From the NCBI RefSeq assembly GCF_002504165.1, contig NZ_CP021404.1:2542001-2606000 (forward strand): a DNA stretch of 64,000 nt, read 5' to 3'. Positions 36,101-44,732 of this stretch are shown here, in pieces. Under the pieces are notes generated by a model. The model did no database searches, was not told the origin of the DNA, and saw nothing but the letters and a program-made list of their open reading frames with translations. Position 1 is the stretch's first letter, and every line of letters starts with the position of its first letter. This DNA is from Pacificitalea manganoxidans (GTDB lineage Bacteria > Pseudomonadota > Alphaproteobacteria > Rhodobacterales > Rhodobacteraceae). Both the position numbers and the translations under genes were made by a program.

Positions 36101-37171
36101 ATGTATGAGACGCTCGGCCTAGAGACCCTGACCCCGCGCGCCGCGAGCCTGATCCTCGGGCTGGTGCTGGGCCTTGCCTTTGGCATCCTCGCGCAGCGCA
36201 CGCGCTTTTGCTTCCGCCGCTCGGTGGCGGGCGCGCAAGGCGAGCGGCGCTCGGCGGCGGGCGTGTGGCTGACGGCGCTTGGCGTCGCGGTGCTGGGCAC
36301 ACAGATCGCGGTGGCGCTGGGGTGGATCACATTCGCCGACCATCGCTTTACCGCGCCGGAGCTGCCGTGGCTGGCCCTGTCGCTGGGCGGGCTGCTGTTC
36401 GGCGCGGGCATGGTGCTGACACGGGGCTGCGTGTCGCGGCTGGCGGTGCTGGGCGGCGGCGGCAACCTGCGCGCGCTGAGCGTGCTGGTGATCTTTGCCG
36501 TCGTGGCCCATGCCACGCTGAAAGGCGTTTTGGCCCCCCTGCGCGTGGCCCTCGGCGGCCCGACCCTATCGCTGGGCGAGGTCACGACACTGGCCGATCT
36601 GCCGGGGGGTGCGCTGCTTTGGGCGGCGGTGATCGCGGCGGGTTGCGCCATCGTCGCGCTGCGCTCGGGCAATCATCCCGGCACGCTGGTTATGGCGGCG
36701 CTGATCGGGCTGCTGCCGGTGCTGGGCTGGGTCGGGACCGGTTATGTGCTTTATGATGAATTCGACCCCATCGCGATGGAAAGCCTAACCTTCACCCTGC
36801 CCTCCGCCGAAATGCTGTTCTGGCTGATCGCATCCAGTTCCATTCCTGCGGGCTTCGGCGTCGGGCTGGTGGGCGGCACGCTGGCCGGGGCCTTTGTCGC
36901 GGCGCTGCTGGCGCGCGAACTGCAATGGGCCAGTTTCGAGAACCCGCGCCAGACCGGACGCTACGCGCTCGGTGCGGCACTGATGGGCGTGGGCGGGGTT
37001 CTGGCAGGCGGCTGCACGCTGGGCGCGGGCCTGTCGGGCGTGCCGACACTGGCCTTCTCCGCGATCCTCGCGATCCTCTGCATCGCACTGGGCGGCGCGC
37101 TTACGGTGCGACTGGTCGATCACCGCCGGGGCGAGGCAGGCGACGGGCGGCTGGCCGCCCGCGCCTCCTGA
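36101..37171 (+). CDS. YeeE/YedE family membrane transporter (sulfur compound uptake)
   Basis: 356 aa with about ten membrane helices. Conserved Cys motifs of the family are present: QRTRFCFRRS (near residue 36), LTRGCVSRLA and the C-terminal GGCTLGAGLSGVPT. The family includes TsuA, which imports thiosulfate through a relay of Cys residues. The start is the ATG at 36101 with GGAG upstream; the frame extends into the repeat array and that part is ignored. No sulfur-metabolism gene is adjacent, so the substrate is only suggested by family. Confidence 0.88.
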   Translation: MYETLGLETLTPRAASLILGLVLGLAFGILAQRTRFCFRRSVAGAQGERRSAAGVWLTALGVAVLGTQIAVALGWITFADHRFTAPELPWLALSLGGLLFGAGMVLTRGCVSRLAVLGGGGNLRALSVLVIFAVVAHATLKGVLAPLRVALGGPTLSLGEVTTLADLPGGALLWAAVIAAGCAIVALRSGNHPGTLVMAALIGLLPVLGWVGTGYVLYDEFDPIAMESLTFTLPSAEMLFWLIASSSIPAGFGVGLVGGTLAGAFVAALLARELQWASFENPRQTGRYALGAALMGVGGVLAGGCTLGAGLSGVPTLAFSAILAILCIALGGALTVRLVDHRRGEAGDGRLAARAS

Positions 37172-37188
37172 TCGGGACAGACGAGCGC

Positions 37189-38430
37189 TTAGCCTTCGGG
37201 CGTGATGCGGATCAACGCGCCGTTTTCCTTATCCGTCAGCGCAAGGATCGCGCCATCCGGGGCGATCTCGATATCGCGGACCCGCCCCAGATCGCCGAGG
37301 TAGCGTGCCTCCCCCGTGACATTGGTGCCGTTCATCTGCAGGCGCACCAGCCCGCCGGGATTGAGCGACGCGGCGATGACGTCGCCCTCCCAACCCGCGA
37401 ACATGTCGCCTTCGTAGAAGGTGAACCCACCCGGCGCGATCACCGGATCCCAGTAGTAGCGCGGCTCGGCAAAGCCTTCGGCCCGCGCCTTGCCGCTGCC
37501 CACCGGATCGCCGGAATAGCGGATGCCATAGCTGACCACGGGCCAGCCATAATTCAGGCCCGGCTCGATCAGGTTCAACTCATCGCCGCCCTTCGGGCCG
37601 TGCTCCAGCGTCCATAGCTTGCCCGTTTCCGGGTCCAGCGCCGCGCCCTGAATATTGCGGTGACCCAACGTGTAGATCGTGTCGATCGCGGCCTCGTCGC
37701 TGACGAACGGATTGTCGTCCGGCGCATCACCCTCGGGAGTGACACGGATCACCTTGCCGTAGCTCATGTCCAGCTGCTGGGCGTTGTCGCGCTCCGCCAT
37801 CGAGGAATGCTCCCCGGTCGTGATCCAGACATGATCGCCATCGGGCACGATGCGCGAGCCGTAATGCTTGGTCGTGGGCGACGGCGGATCTTGGACGAAA
37901 ATATCAGCCAGCTCGGTCAGGCTGGTCATGTCCTCGGACAGTACCGCGCGGGCGGCGGCGGTGGCCGACAGGCCGTCGCCCATCGGCTTGGCATAGGTCA
38001 GGTAGACGACGCGGCTTTCGGCAAAATCGGGGGCCAGCGCGACGTCCAGCATCCCGCCCTGCCCTTCTGCCACGACTTCCGGCACGCCGGTGATCGGCTC
38101 GGACAAATCACCTTCGGCGGTGATGCGGCGCAGGCGGCCCGCGCGCTCGGTCACCAGATAGCTGTCATCGGGCAGCACGGCGATGCCCCACGGATGCACC
38201 AGCCCGTCCACGACGGTTTCTGCAACCGGCGTAACCTGCGTGTCGTCCATCGGCGCATCGGCACGGGTCTGGCCTTCAAAGCCCGGTTTGAAATCGGCAT
38301 TGGCGGGGCCAAAGCTGTATTGCTGTGCCGCCAGCGGCAGCGCGCCCAGCAGCAGGGTCGCGACCGGCAGGGTCAGACGAACGGTGGTGGTGCGGATCGG
38401 GGCGGTGCGGGGTGTCACGGCACGGGTCAT
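37189..38430 (-). CDS. PQQ-dependent aldose dehydrogenase (YliI/Asd-like), periplasmic
   Basis: 413 aa. A signal peptide ends about residue 36 (PLAA-Q). A six-bladed propeller follows with the family motifs VDGLVHPWGIAVLPDDSYLVTERAGRLR, EGQGGMLDVALAPDF (catalytic-site region), GSRIVPDGDHVWITTGEH, YTLGHRNIQGAALDPETGKLW and EHGPKGGDELN, each quoted only in part. It oxidises sugars in the periplasm with PQQ. The ATG at 38430 has AGGAG upstream; an upstream in-frame extension lacks one. No PQQ synthesis genes are in the window. Confidence 0.9.
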   Translation of the reverse strand: MTRAVTPRTAPIRTTTVRLTLPVATLLLGALPLAAQQYSFGPANADFKPGFEGQTRADAPMDDTQVTPVAETVVDGLVHPWGIAVLPDDSYLVTERAGRLRRITAEGDLSEPITGVPEVVAEGQGGMLDVALAPDFAESRVVYLTYAKPMGDGLSATAAARAVLSEDMTSLTELADIFVQDPPSPTTKHYGSRIVPDGDHVWITTGEHSSMAERDNAQQLDMSYGKVIRVTPEGDAPDDNPFVSDEAAIDTIYTLGHRNIQGAALDPETGKLWTLEHGPKGGDELNLIEPGLNYGWPVVSYGIRYSGDPVGSGKARAEGFAEPRYYWDPVIAPGGFTFYEGDMFAGWEGDVIAASLNPGGLVRLQMNGTNVTGEARYLGDLGRVRDIEIAPDGAILALTDKENGALIRITPEG

Positions 38431-38561
38431 TGGGCAGGCTCCTTTCAGGATGGGGCTTGCCGGGCAAACGTGCCCCGATGCATCCGCGTTCCACACGCGC
38501 CGCTCACGTCCGGGTCAGACCGCAGCCGCGCGCGCGGATCAGGCGGGTCAACGCTGCCCGC

Positions 38562-39413
38562 TCAGCCCCATTCAGCGCCCAGATCCGCCTGCGCGCGGGT
38601 GATCCAGTGATCGCGCAGCCAGGCGCAGGGCTCGGTATGCCGGAACAGCCCCCCGTCAAAGCCATCGACAGCCTCCGTCATCTTGGGGCGACCATGGAAA
38701 CAGACCACACGGGCATTGTCGGGCAGGCGCGGCGGCTTCAGCCAGTTCATCGGCGGCAGACGCAGGCAGCCATGCTTGAAGCTGACCACCTGATCGCCGG
38801 GCAAATAGGCGAACGCGCCCTTGTCCTGCGCGAGAGTGGAGGTATAGCGCTGCTCCGACCCGCGCGCACGCTCCACCGCGCCGGTGGGATCGGCCGCCAG
38901 CGTGTCATACAGCCAGCCATGCGCCGCCGGATCATAGCGGAAAACCGAACCATGCCCGGTCTTGCGTCCGCGCCGGGCCTCGACCCAATCGGCGCGCATC
39001 GCGACCTTGCCGGGCGCGTAATGCAGAATTTCATCCAGATTGCCGGTGATGACCACATCGAGGTCAAAGCCCAGCAGCGGCCCGCGCAGATCGGGGATCA
39101 GATCGGGACGGAACAGCGACACCTTGCGCATCGCGCCCTGCCGATTGGCCACCGCCAGCGCCGCGTCCATATCCGCGCGAAACGGCTCATCGGGCAGCGG
39201 CAGCACGTTAATGTCGGGGTGCAGCCCCTCGGCATGTTCGGTCATGCAGAAAAACCGCACCGGCGCGGTCAGATTGCGGCGCACGCCGGAATACAGCCGG
39301 TTCACATATTCGGGTCCGAACAGCGTGCCCCACTTAATGCAAATGACATTGGCAGGCGCGGGTTCAGACGCGGCAGTCGGCGTTTCAGAGGCGGGCTCGG
39401 CGGCAGGGGTCAT
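38562..39413 (-). CDS. Putative glycosyltransferase (GT-A type, GT8-like)
   Basis: 283 aa. After a ~20-residue Ala/Pro/Glu-rich N-terminus, the sequence follows a nucleotide-sugar-binding pattern: ICIKWGTLFGPEYVNRLY, VRFFCMTEHAEGL, and LLGFDLDVVITGNLDEIL, whose DxD metal motif is typical of GT-A enzymes. The C-terminal VVSFKHGC and VVCFHGRPKM motifs (the latter with a late His) are seen in a glycosyltransferase group common in Rhodobacterales. No membrane segment. The acceptor is unknown and no polysaccharide gene is adjacent. Confidence 0.7.
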   Translation of the reverse strand: MTPAAEPASETPTAASEPAPANVICIKWGTLFGPEYVNRLYSGVRRNLTAPVRFFCMTEHAEGLHPDINVLPLPDEPFRADMDAALAVANRQGAMRKVSLFRPDLIPDLRGPLLGFDLDVVITGNLDEILHYAPGKVAMRADWVEARRGRKTGHGSVFRYDPAAHGWLYDTLAADPTGAVERARGSEQRYTSTLAQDKGAFAYLPGDQVVSFKHGCLRLPPMNWLKPPRLPDNARVVCFHGRPKMTEAVDGFDGGLFRHTEPCAWLRDHWITRAQADLGAEWG

Positions 39414-39489
39414 GCGGCGCTCCGGGGCGATGGGGTTGCCGTCTGACTAGCCCGATGCGCGTCTCAGGTCGACCCCCGCAGGTCAGGCG

Positions 39490-40029
39490 CTATGCGCCGC
39501 GCAGATCACGCTCGGCGGACAGATGCGCTGCGCCACAGGCCGAAGGCCGCTCGGTGAACTCGACGATCGAGCCCCACGGGCAACGGCCATAGCGCGGCTG
39601 CGCCCGCCCCGGATGGGAATGCCGGATCACCTGCCCGCGCGGCGCGAGCGCCCCGGTCAGAATCCGGCCACCGGCGGCACGGAACCGCGCGACGGCGCTG
39701 TCGGGATCCTCGGTCAGGATGGTGAATCGGCTGATTTCCCAATCCCCGAAATCGGCGGCGATCTCACGGTGGATACCGGACAGCTCATAGATTTCCAGCA
39801 TAAGCCCGGTGCCGATCCGCAGGCGGCTGACGGCCCGGATCGCACAATCCACAGCCTCCTCGGCGCCCGCGACGGACTGGCCCTGCGCGCGGGTGTATTG
39901 CACTTCCGCGCCAAGTCCGGCGAGACAGAAGGCAACCGCCGCGTCATGGTCGGGCACGGTCAGTGCGACGTGGTCGACATCTCCGATGGCTGCGCCACGC
40001 AATGCGGCGCCGTGCTTTGACATGATCAT
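39490..40029 (-). CDS. VOC (glyoxalase/dioxygenase fold) family protein
   Basis: 179 aa. Two beta-alpha-beta-beta-beta modules are readable: DVDHVALTVPDHDAAVAFCLAGLGAEVQY (first) and ISRFTILTEDPDSAVARFRAAGG (second), with possible metal ligands His in DHVAL, His in VIRHSHPG and Glu in IVEFTE. GWS-like CPWGSIVEFTE resembles lactoylglutathione lyase-like enzymes. Either of two ATGs (40029 or 40023) may be the start. Function is unknown. Confidence 0.8.
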   Translation of the reverse strand: MIMSKHGAALRGAAIGDVDHVALTVPDHDAAVAFCLAGLGAEVQYTRAQGQSVAGAEEAVDCAIRAVSRLRIGTGLMLEIYELSGIHREIAADFGDWEISRFTILTEDPDSAVARFRAAGGRILTGALAPRGQVIRHSHPGRAQPRYGRCPWGSIVEFTERPSACGAAHLSAERDLRGA

Positions 40030-40123
40030 GGGCGGGCTCCCTCTCCTGAACCCTAAAGATAAGCCCGGATCGCGCCCGGACCAGTGCCGGCAGAAAATGT
40101 CGTGGAAATTTCATAGTATAAAA

Positions 40124-40147
40124 GCGGAGCCGCTGGTGCGGCTCCGC
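40124..40147 (-). terminator. Rho-independent terminator of the AhpD-like gene
   Basis: A perfect 10-bp stem (GCGGAGCCGC / GCGGCTCCGC) with a 4-nt loop lies 24 nt after the stop on the minus strand and is followed by TTTTAT in that direction (A run at 40120-40123 on plus). Confidence 0.85.
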
Positions 40148-40171
40148 TCGGGTTCAATGGGGGCGCAGGGC

Positions 40172-40735
40172 TCAGGCGGCCTTGTCGGTGCGGCTCCATG
40201 CGAATTTTTCGAACGGCTTGTCGACCGGGGTTTTCGCCAGATGGTTGGTGTAGTTCGACATCACCTTCTGCGCGTAGCCCAGCACGACATCCAGCACGTT
40301 GCGCTGGGTGAAGCCTGCGGCGAGGAAAGCCTCCAGATCGGCATCGGCGACAAAGCCACGGTCGCGCACCAGCTTCAGCGTGAAGTCGCGCAGCGCTTCC
40401 AGACGGGCGTTCGGCAGCGGCGTCTCGTTGCGCAGCGCCTCCGTGATCGCGTCGTCCACACCCATGCTTTTGGCGATGCCGGTATGGGCGGGCACACAGT
40501 AGGTGCATGCGTTCTCGACGTTGATCGTCTGCCACACGACGGTCAGCTCATCTTTGTCAAAGGTGGTCTCGGTGAACAGCTTATGCAGCGCCTGATACCC
40601 TTCGAGAAGCTGGGGCGATTCCGCCATGATCGCGTGCAGGCCGGGGATACGGCCAAAGCCTGCCTCGGATTTCGCCAGCAGCGGCTTGCTTTCTTCGGGG
40701 GCGGTCTCGGTGGTGTGGCGGGTGAATTCGGTCAT
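40172..40735 (-). CDS. Carboxymuconolactone decarboxylase/AhpD-like family protein
   Basis: 187 aa, all helical. The AhpD-type active site is visible as ACTYCVPAH (CxxC with a following His) preceded by the conserved Glu in INVEN. The C-terminal segment QRNVLDVVLGYAQKVMSNYTNHLAKTP is characteristic of the alkylhydroperoxidase-related CMD group found in proteobacteria. The ATG at 40735 has AAGGAG upstream. It is divergent from a tetR gene with a tandem operator between them, so it is probably induced by the TetR ligand, maybe an electrophile or peroxide. Inferred role: thiol-dependent detoxification. Confidence 0.85.
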   Translation of the reverse strand: MTEFTRHTTETAPEESKPLLAKSEAGFGRIPGLHAIMAESPQLLEGYQALHKLFTETTFDKDELTVVWQTINVENACTYCVPAHTGIAKSMGVDDAITEALRNETPLPNARLEALRDFTLKLVRDRGFVADADLEAFLAAGFTQRNVLDVVLGYAQKVMSNYTNHLAKTPVDKPFEKFAWSRTDKAA

Positions 40736-40794
40736 GTCGTGCTCCTTGCTGTCGGGCCGGGCTGGCCCGTTGCGATGGCCTAGACATATTATAT

Positions 40795-40835
40795 TTGAGC
40801 GATCACTCAATACCTATTTTTGAGCGATCACTCAA
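40795..40835. promoter_or_regulatory. Tandem TetR operator
   Basis: Two identical 16-bp sites TTGAGCGATCACTCAA (40795-40810 and 40820-40835), centres 25 bp apart, each a near-palindrome with 7 of 8 matching pairs. A third half-site TTGAGCGA follows at 40838-40845. They lie in the AT-rich divergent gap between the AhpD-like gene and the tetR gene, the classic place for an autoregulating TetR repressor. Confidence 0.8.
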
Positions 40836-40897
40836 ACTTGAGCGAAGACCTGTCAGAAGGCCGGGACAAACGCCGCAGAAGCTCCTATTTATGCTGC

Positions 40898-41509
40898 ATG
40901 ACCCGTGCACGCACCTATGCCCCCGCCTATGATCGCGACGCCGCCCTTGACGCGGCGGTCACCCTGTTTTGGCGCAAGGGCTATCACGCCACCTCGCTCA
41001 AGGATCTGGAAGCCGCGCTGAAAATGAAGCCCGGCAGCATCTATGCCGCGTTCAAAAGCAAGGAGGCGCTCTACCTCTCTGCGTTGGAGCGGTATTTCGA
41101 GCGCAACCGCGCCGGGCTTGGCGCGCTGCGCACGCGGTCCGGCTCCCCGCTTTCGGCGCTGGCGGATTTCCTGCGCGCCTTTGGCGAGCCGCAGGCCGAT
41201 GCCCCCGCGTGCCGGGCCTGTATGCTAATCAAGACCCTGCTCGACGTGACCGAGGAAGACAGCGCCATCGGCGCGCGGGCGCGGGACTATCTGAACCGCA
41301 TGACCGAAGAGATCACCGCCCTCTTTGCCGCCGCGCAGGCCGCGGGCGAGGTTTCGGCGCAGGCCGATATTGCCCGGCTTGCGCGCCGCTATCAGGCCGA
41401 CATGACCGCCCTGCGGATCGAGGCGCATCGCCGCGGCGATCCCGCGCAACTGGCGATGCTGGCCGAGGATATGGCCCGCGATGTCGAGGCGCTGCGGCAG
41501 GTGAACTGA
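40898..41509 (+). CDS. TetR/AcrR family transcriptional regulator
   Basis: 203 aa. The N-terminal HTH (about residues 13-55) reads AAVTLFWRKGYHATSLKDLEAALKMKPGSIYAAFKSKEAL, quoted here in part as its recognisable features: the F-x-x-K-G-Y-x-x-T-S turn and the GSIYxxFxSKExL helix. The C-terminal ligand domain contains CRACMLIKTLLDVTEED with two close Cys that could sense thiol-reactive compounds. The ATG at 40898 is chosen so that the tandem operator stays outside the gene. It should repress itself and the divergent AhpD-like gene. Confidence 0.92.
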   Translation: MTRARTYAPAYDRDAALDAAVTLFWRKGYHATSLKDLEAALKMKPGSIYAAFKSKEALYLSALERYFERNRAGLGALRTRSGSPLSALADFLRAFGEPQADAPACRACMLIKTLLDVTEEDSAIGARARDYLNRMTEEITALFAAAQAAGEVSAQADIARLARRYQADMTALRIEAHRRGDPAQLAMLAEDMARDVEALRQVN

Positions 41510-41571
41510 TAGCGGGACGGGCCTCTGCGCGCCCGCCCCCCACTGTCGCGCCTGCCGCGCCCCGGCCCGCG

Positions 41572-42249
41572 TCAGACCAGACGCCCGGCCTCCAGCCGCA
41601 CTTGCCGGTCCATCCGCGCCGCAAGATCGAGGTTATGCGTCGCGATCAGCGCCGCCAGTCCGGTGTCCCGCACCAGCCCCATCAGCGCGTTGAACACCGT
41701 GTCCGAGGTCGCGGGATCGAGGTTGCCGGTCGGCTCATCGGCCAGCAGCAGACGCGGCCCGTTGGCCAGCGCCCGGCAGAACGCCACCCGCTGCTGCTCG
41801 CCCCCCGACAGCGCCGAGGGCCGGTGATCGCCGCGCGCCTCGAGCCCAACCGAGGCCAGCAACTCCCGCGCGCGCGCCTGCGCCGCACGGGCGCTGACAC
41901 CATTGGCCAATTGCGGCAGGGTCACGTTTTCCAGCGCGGTGAATTCCGGCAGCAGATGATGCGCCTGATAGACAAACCCGACCTCGGCGCGGCGCGCTTC
42001 CGTCCGGCGGCGGTCGCCCAACCGGGTCATGTCCTGACCGCCCAAATGCACGCTGCCGGTATCGGCACTGTCGAGCAGCCCGGCGATATGCAGCAGCGTC
42101 GACTTGCCCGCCCCCGACGGCGCCACCAGCGCCACGATCTCACCGGGATGCAGGGTCAGGTCCGCGCCGTCCAGCACCGTGACCGCGTTGGGGCGGCCCT
42201 TGTTATAGGTCTTGGCGATGCCCTGCAGGCTCAGGATCGGTTCACTCAT
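41572..42249 (-). CDS. lolD: Lipoprotein-releasing system ATP-binding protein LolD
   Basis: 225 aa ABC ATPase. Walker A GAGKSTLL, the MacB/LolD-type [18 protein letters not shown]-loop region, signature [15 protein letters not shown] and Walker [13 protein letters not shown] are present. It powers extraction of outer-membrane lipoproteins from the inner membrane with LolC/E and LolA. Its start overlaps the end of the permease gene by 8 nt. The downstream gap of 60 nt leads to the tetR gene (convergent). Confidence 0.95.
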   Translation of the reverse strand: MSEPILSLQGIAKTYNKGRPNAVTVLDGADLTLHPGEIVALVAPSGAGKSTLLHIAGLLDSADTGSVHLGGQDMTRLGDRRRTEARRAEVGFVYQAHHLLPEFTALENVTLPQLANGVSARAAQARARELLASVGLEARGDHRPSALSGGEQQRVAFCRALANGPRLLLADEPTGNLDPATSDTVFNALMGLVRDTGLAALIATHNLDLAARMDRQVRLEAGRLV

Positions 42250-43528
42250 AGCGCAGCGCCTCCACCGGGTTCATCCGCGCCGCACGGCGGGCCGGGAATA
42301 TCGTGATGACAAAGGACAGGCCCAGCGACAGCGCCACGGCTGAAATCACATCGCCCAATTGCAGCTCCGCCGGCAGTCGGTAGATGCCACGGATCGAGGC
42401 ATCCCAGACCTCGCCCCCCGACGCGCCGTTGACGAAGGCGAGGATCGGATCGAAATAGATCGCGAACAGGCAGCCCAGCACAACGCCCGCCGCCGTGCCG
42501 ACCAGCCCGACCAGCGCGCCGCACAGGAAAAACACCCGCAGCACCGCGCCCTCGGTCAGGCCCATCGTGCGCAGGATGCCGATGTCACGGCCCTTGTTTT
42601 TGACCAGCATGACCAAGCCCGAAATGATGTTGAGCGACGCGATCAGCACCAGCACCGACATCAGCACGAACATCACCGTATCTTCGATCTGCAAGGCCGA
42701 CAGGAACGCGCCTGATGCGTCGCGCCACGTCCAGAGCAACGTCCGGTCGCCGCCCGCCATCAGCAACGCAGTGGCCATTTCATCGACGCGGTCGGGGTCT
42801 TCGACCATGACCTCCAACTCATCCGCGCCGCCTTCGCGGTTGAAATAGCTCTGCGCCTCGGCAAATGGCAGATAGACCCGCGTGCGGTCGATATCGTAGC
42901 GCCCGGCCTGAAAGATATAGGTGACCTCGTAGACATTGACGCGCGGGGTGGTGCCAAAGGGCGTCTTGACCCCGTTGGGGGAGATCAGCTTGACCTTGTC
43001 GCCGACCTCCGCGCCCAGTTCCTGCGCCACGCCCCAGCCGATGGCGACCCCGTCATCGAGCCGGGTGACATCGCCGCGAAACTGATCGGGATTGGCGATG
43101 CGCGGGATGGTCAGCAGATCCTCCTGCGAGATGCCAAAGACCTCGACGCCCGCATTGCGGTTGCCGAGCGAGGCCATGACCTGTCCCTTGACCAGCGGCG
43201 CGGCGCGGGTCACGCCCGGCACCTCGCGCACGCGGGCGGCCATCGCCTCGTAATCGGTGATGACGCGGCTGGTCTGCCCGGTCTCGGACACCTCAATCGT
43301 CTGGTAGATGGTGACATGGGCATTCGCGCCGAGGATCGTATCCACGAATTCGGACCTGAAGCCCGCGCGCACGGCCATGGTGATGATGAGCGCGGCCACG
43401 GCCAGCGTGATCCCGATGAGCGAGATCCACGTCATCACGGACACGCCGCCCTCCGCGCGTTTCGCCCGCAGGTAGCGCCACGCGATCATCCATTCGAACC
43501 CCGAAAAGGGGCGGGTCCGCCCTGCCAT
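42242..43528 (-). CDS. lolC: Lipoprotein-releasing system permease, LolC/LolE family
   Basis: 428 aa with four membrane helices: one near residues 25-48 and three from about 280 to 410, enclosing a large periplasmic domain, as in LolC/E. Family motifs are [33 protein letters not shown], and the C-terminal [31 protein letters not shown] region. Alphaproteobacteria usually have one LolC/E (sometimes called LolF), consistent with a single gene here. It is followed by lolD. It normally follows proS in this class; here it starts beside a repeat array and is read away from it. Confidence 0.94.
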   Translation of the reverse strand: MAGRTRPFSGFEWMIAWRYLRAKRAEGGVSVMTWISLIGITLAVAALIITMAVRAGFRSEFVDTILGANAHVTIYQTIEVSETGQTSRVITDYEAMAARVREVPGVTRAAPLVKGQVMASLGNRNAGVEVFGISQEDLLTIPRIANPDQFRGDVTRLDDGVAIGWGVAQELGAEVGDKVKLISPNGVKTPFGTTPRVNVYEVTYIFQAGRYDIDRTRVYLPFAEAQSYFNREGGADELEVMVEDPDRVDEMATALLMAGGDRTLLWTWRDASGAFLSALQIEDTVMFVLMSVLVLIASLNIISGLVMLVKNKGRDIGILRTMGLTEGAVLRVFFLCGALVGLVGTAAGVVLGCLFAIYFDPILAFVNGASGGEVWDASIRGIYRLPAELQLGDVISAVALSLGLSFVITIFPARRAARMNPVEALRYE

Positions 43529-43670
43529 CTGCCTGTCCCATCTGCCAATTATGATGCGCGCGGACCCTGAGCGAAGCGGCGCGCGGGGTCAAGGTTGCGC
43601 GGCCGTCGCGACGCGTCACATCGGGGTGTTGGCGATGGGCGCTGTCGGCTGTTCGCGCAACGGGAGGCCC

Positions 43671-44545
43671 GCGCCCTCCCTCGGGTGGGCGCTTTGGAAC
43701 GGGTGTGGTCAGCGGTTTATCACGGAAGCCCCGGACGAGGGTTGAGCGGTGAGGGACAGTGCCAATGCGCCCTCCCGTGCGGGAGGGAGGGCGCAGGCCG
43801 GGGGCTGGTCGCCCCGGCCCGGTCGGCTCCACCGTGAACACCAGCACGAAGCGCCCTCCCTTGGCTGGGCGCTTTGCCGCGCTTGTGGTGGGCGGTTTAT
43901 CTCGGAAGCCCCGGACGAGGGGTGTGCGGTGTGGAACAGTGCCAATGCGCCCTCCCGTGCGGGAGGGAGGGCGCGGGCCGGGGGCTGGTCGCCTCCGGCC
44001 CGGTCGGCTCCACCGTGAACACCAGCACGAAGCGCCCTCCCTTGGCTGGGCGCTTTGCCGCGCTTGTGGTGGGCGATTTATCTCGGAAGCCCCGGACGAG
44101 GGGTGTGCGGTGTGGAACAGTGCCAAGGCGCCCTCCCGTGCGGGAGGGGGGGCGCAGGCCGGGGGCTGGTCGCCCCGGCCCCGCTGGTGCAACCCGATAC
44201 GTATGATGCGAAGAGCGCCCTCCCTCGGGTGGGCGCTTCGGAACGGGTGTGGTCAGCGGTTTATTTCGGAAGCCCCGAACGGGGGTTGGGCGGTGTGGGA
44301 CGGTGCCAAAGCGCCCTCCCATGGGGGAGGGAGGGCGCGGGCCGGGGGCTGGTCGCCCCGGCCCGGGATGCTCAAACGGATATACCGTGGCGGAGAGCGG
44401 CCTCTCTCGGGTGGGCGCTTCGGGACGCTTGTGGTGGGCGGTTTATCTCGGAAGCCCCGAATGACGGGTGTGCGGCGCAGGACAGTGCCAAGGCGCCCTC
44501 CCATCGGGGAGGGAGGGCGCGGGCCGGGGGCTCGGACTGTTACGC
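43671..44545 (+). repeat. Family A tandem intergenic array, five ~181-bp units
   Basis: Units begin with GCGCCCTCCCT at 43671, 43851, 44032, 44214 and (diverged) 44397, spacings 180, 181, 182 and 183 bp. The orientation and the three dyads match the array at 35280-36007: AAGCGCCC/GGGCGCTT, GCGCCCTCCC/GGGAGGGCGC and GGCCGG/CCGGCC. Conserved spacers are GGCGGTTTATCTCGGAAGCC and CCCCGGACGAGG. Loop bases vary while stems persist. The fifth unit has a decayed first stem. The array fills the gap between the lolC start and the mutase end; no gene is seen in it. Confidence 0.95.
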
Positions 44546-44659
44546 GTGGTGCCGAGCGTCTTACGCGGGCGGGAGTGGCGATGCGGTCCGGTGGGCTAGT
44601 CCTCCGGTCCAAGTGGGCGCTTGGCGCCAAGGTGCTCGCGCAAACGCGCCTTACCCACG

Positions 44660-44693
44660 GGTAAGGTTCTGTAATTACTTACAAAACCTTACC
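44660..44693 (-). terminator. Long AT-rich hairpin at the mutase 3' end
   Basis: On the minus strand GGTAAGGTT pairs with AACCTTACC, then a T-G wobble, then TGTAA with TTACA, closing on a GTAA tetraloop: 15 consecutive pairs in 34 nt, about 40 nt after the mutase stop. An overlapping alternative stem CCTTACCC/GGGTAAGG lies at 44649-44666. It lacks a T tract on that strand, so it may be a 3' stabiliser, a terminator or a protein site. Confidence 0.6.
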
Positions 44694-44732
44694 GCCCCGC
44701 GCGGCCTTTTTTGCAAGCGTGCGCGCGCAATC

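Noticed and set aside
43759-44664. Long open frames running through the family A array and into the mutase gene
   Set aside because: The unit length (180-183) is not a multiple of three, so each unit is read in a different frame and no consistent protein repeat results; the frames continue antisense into scpA.
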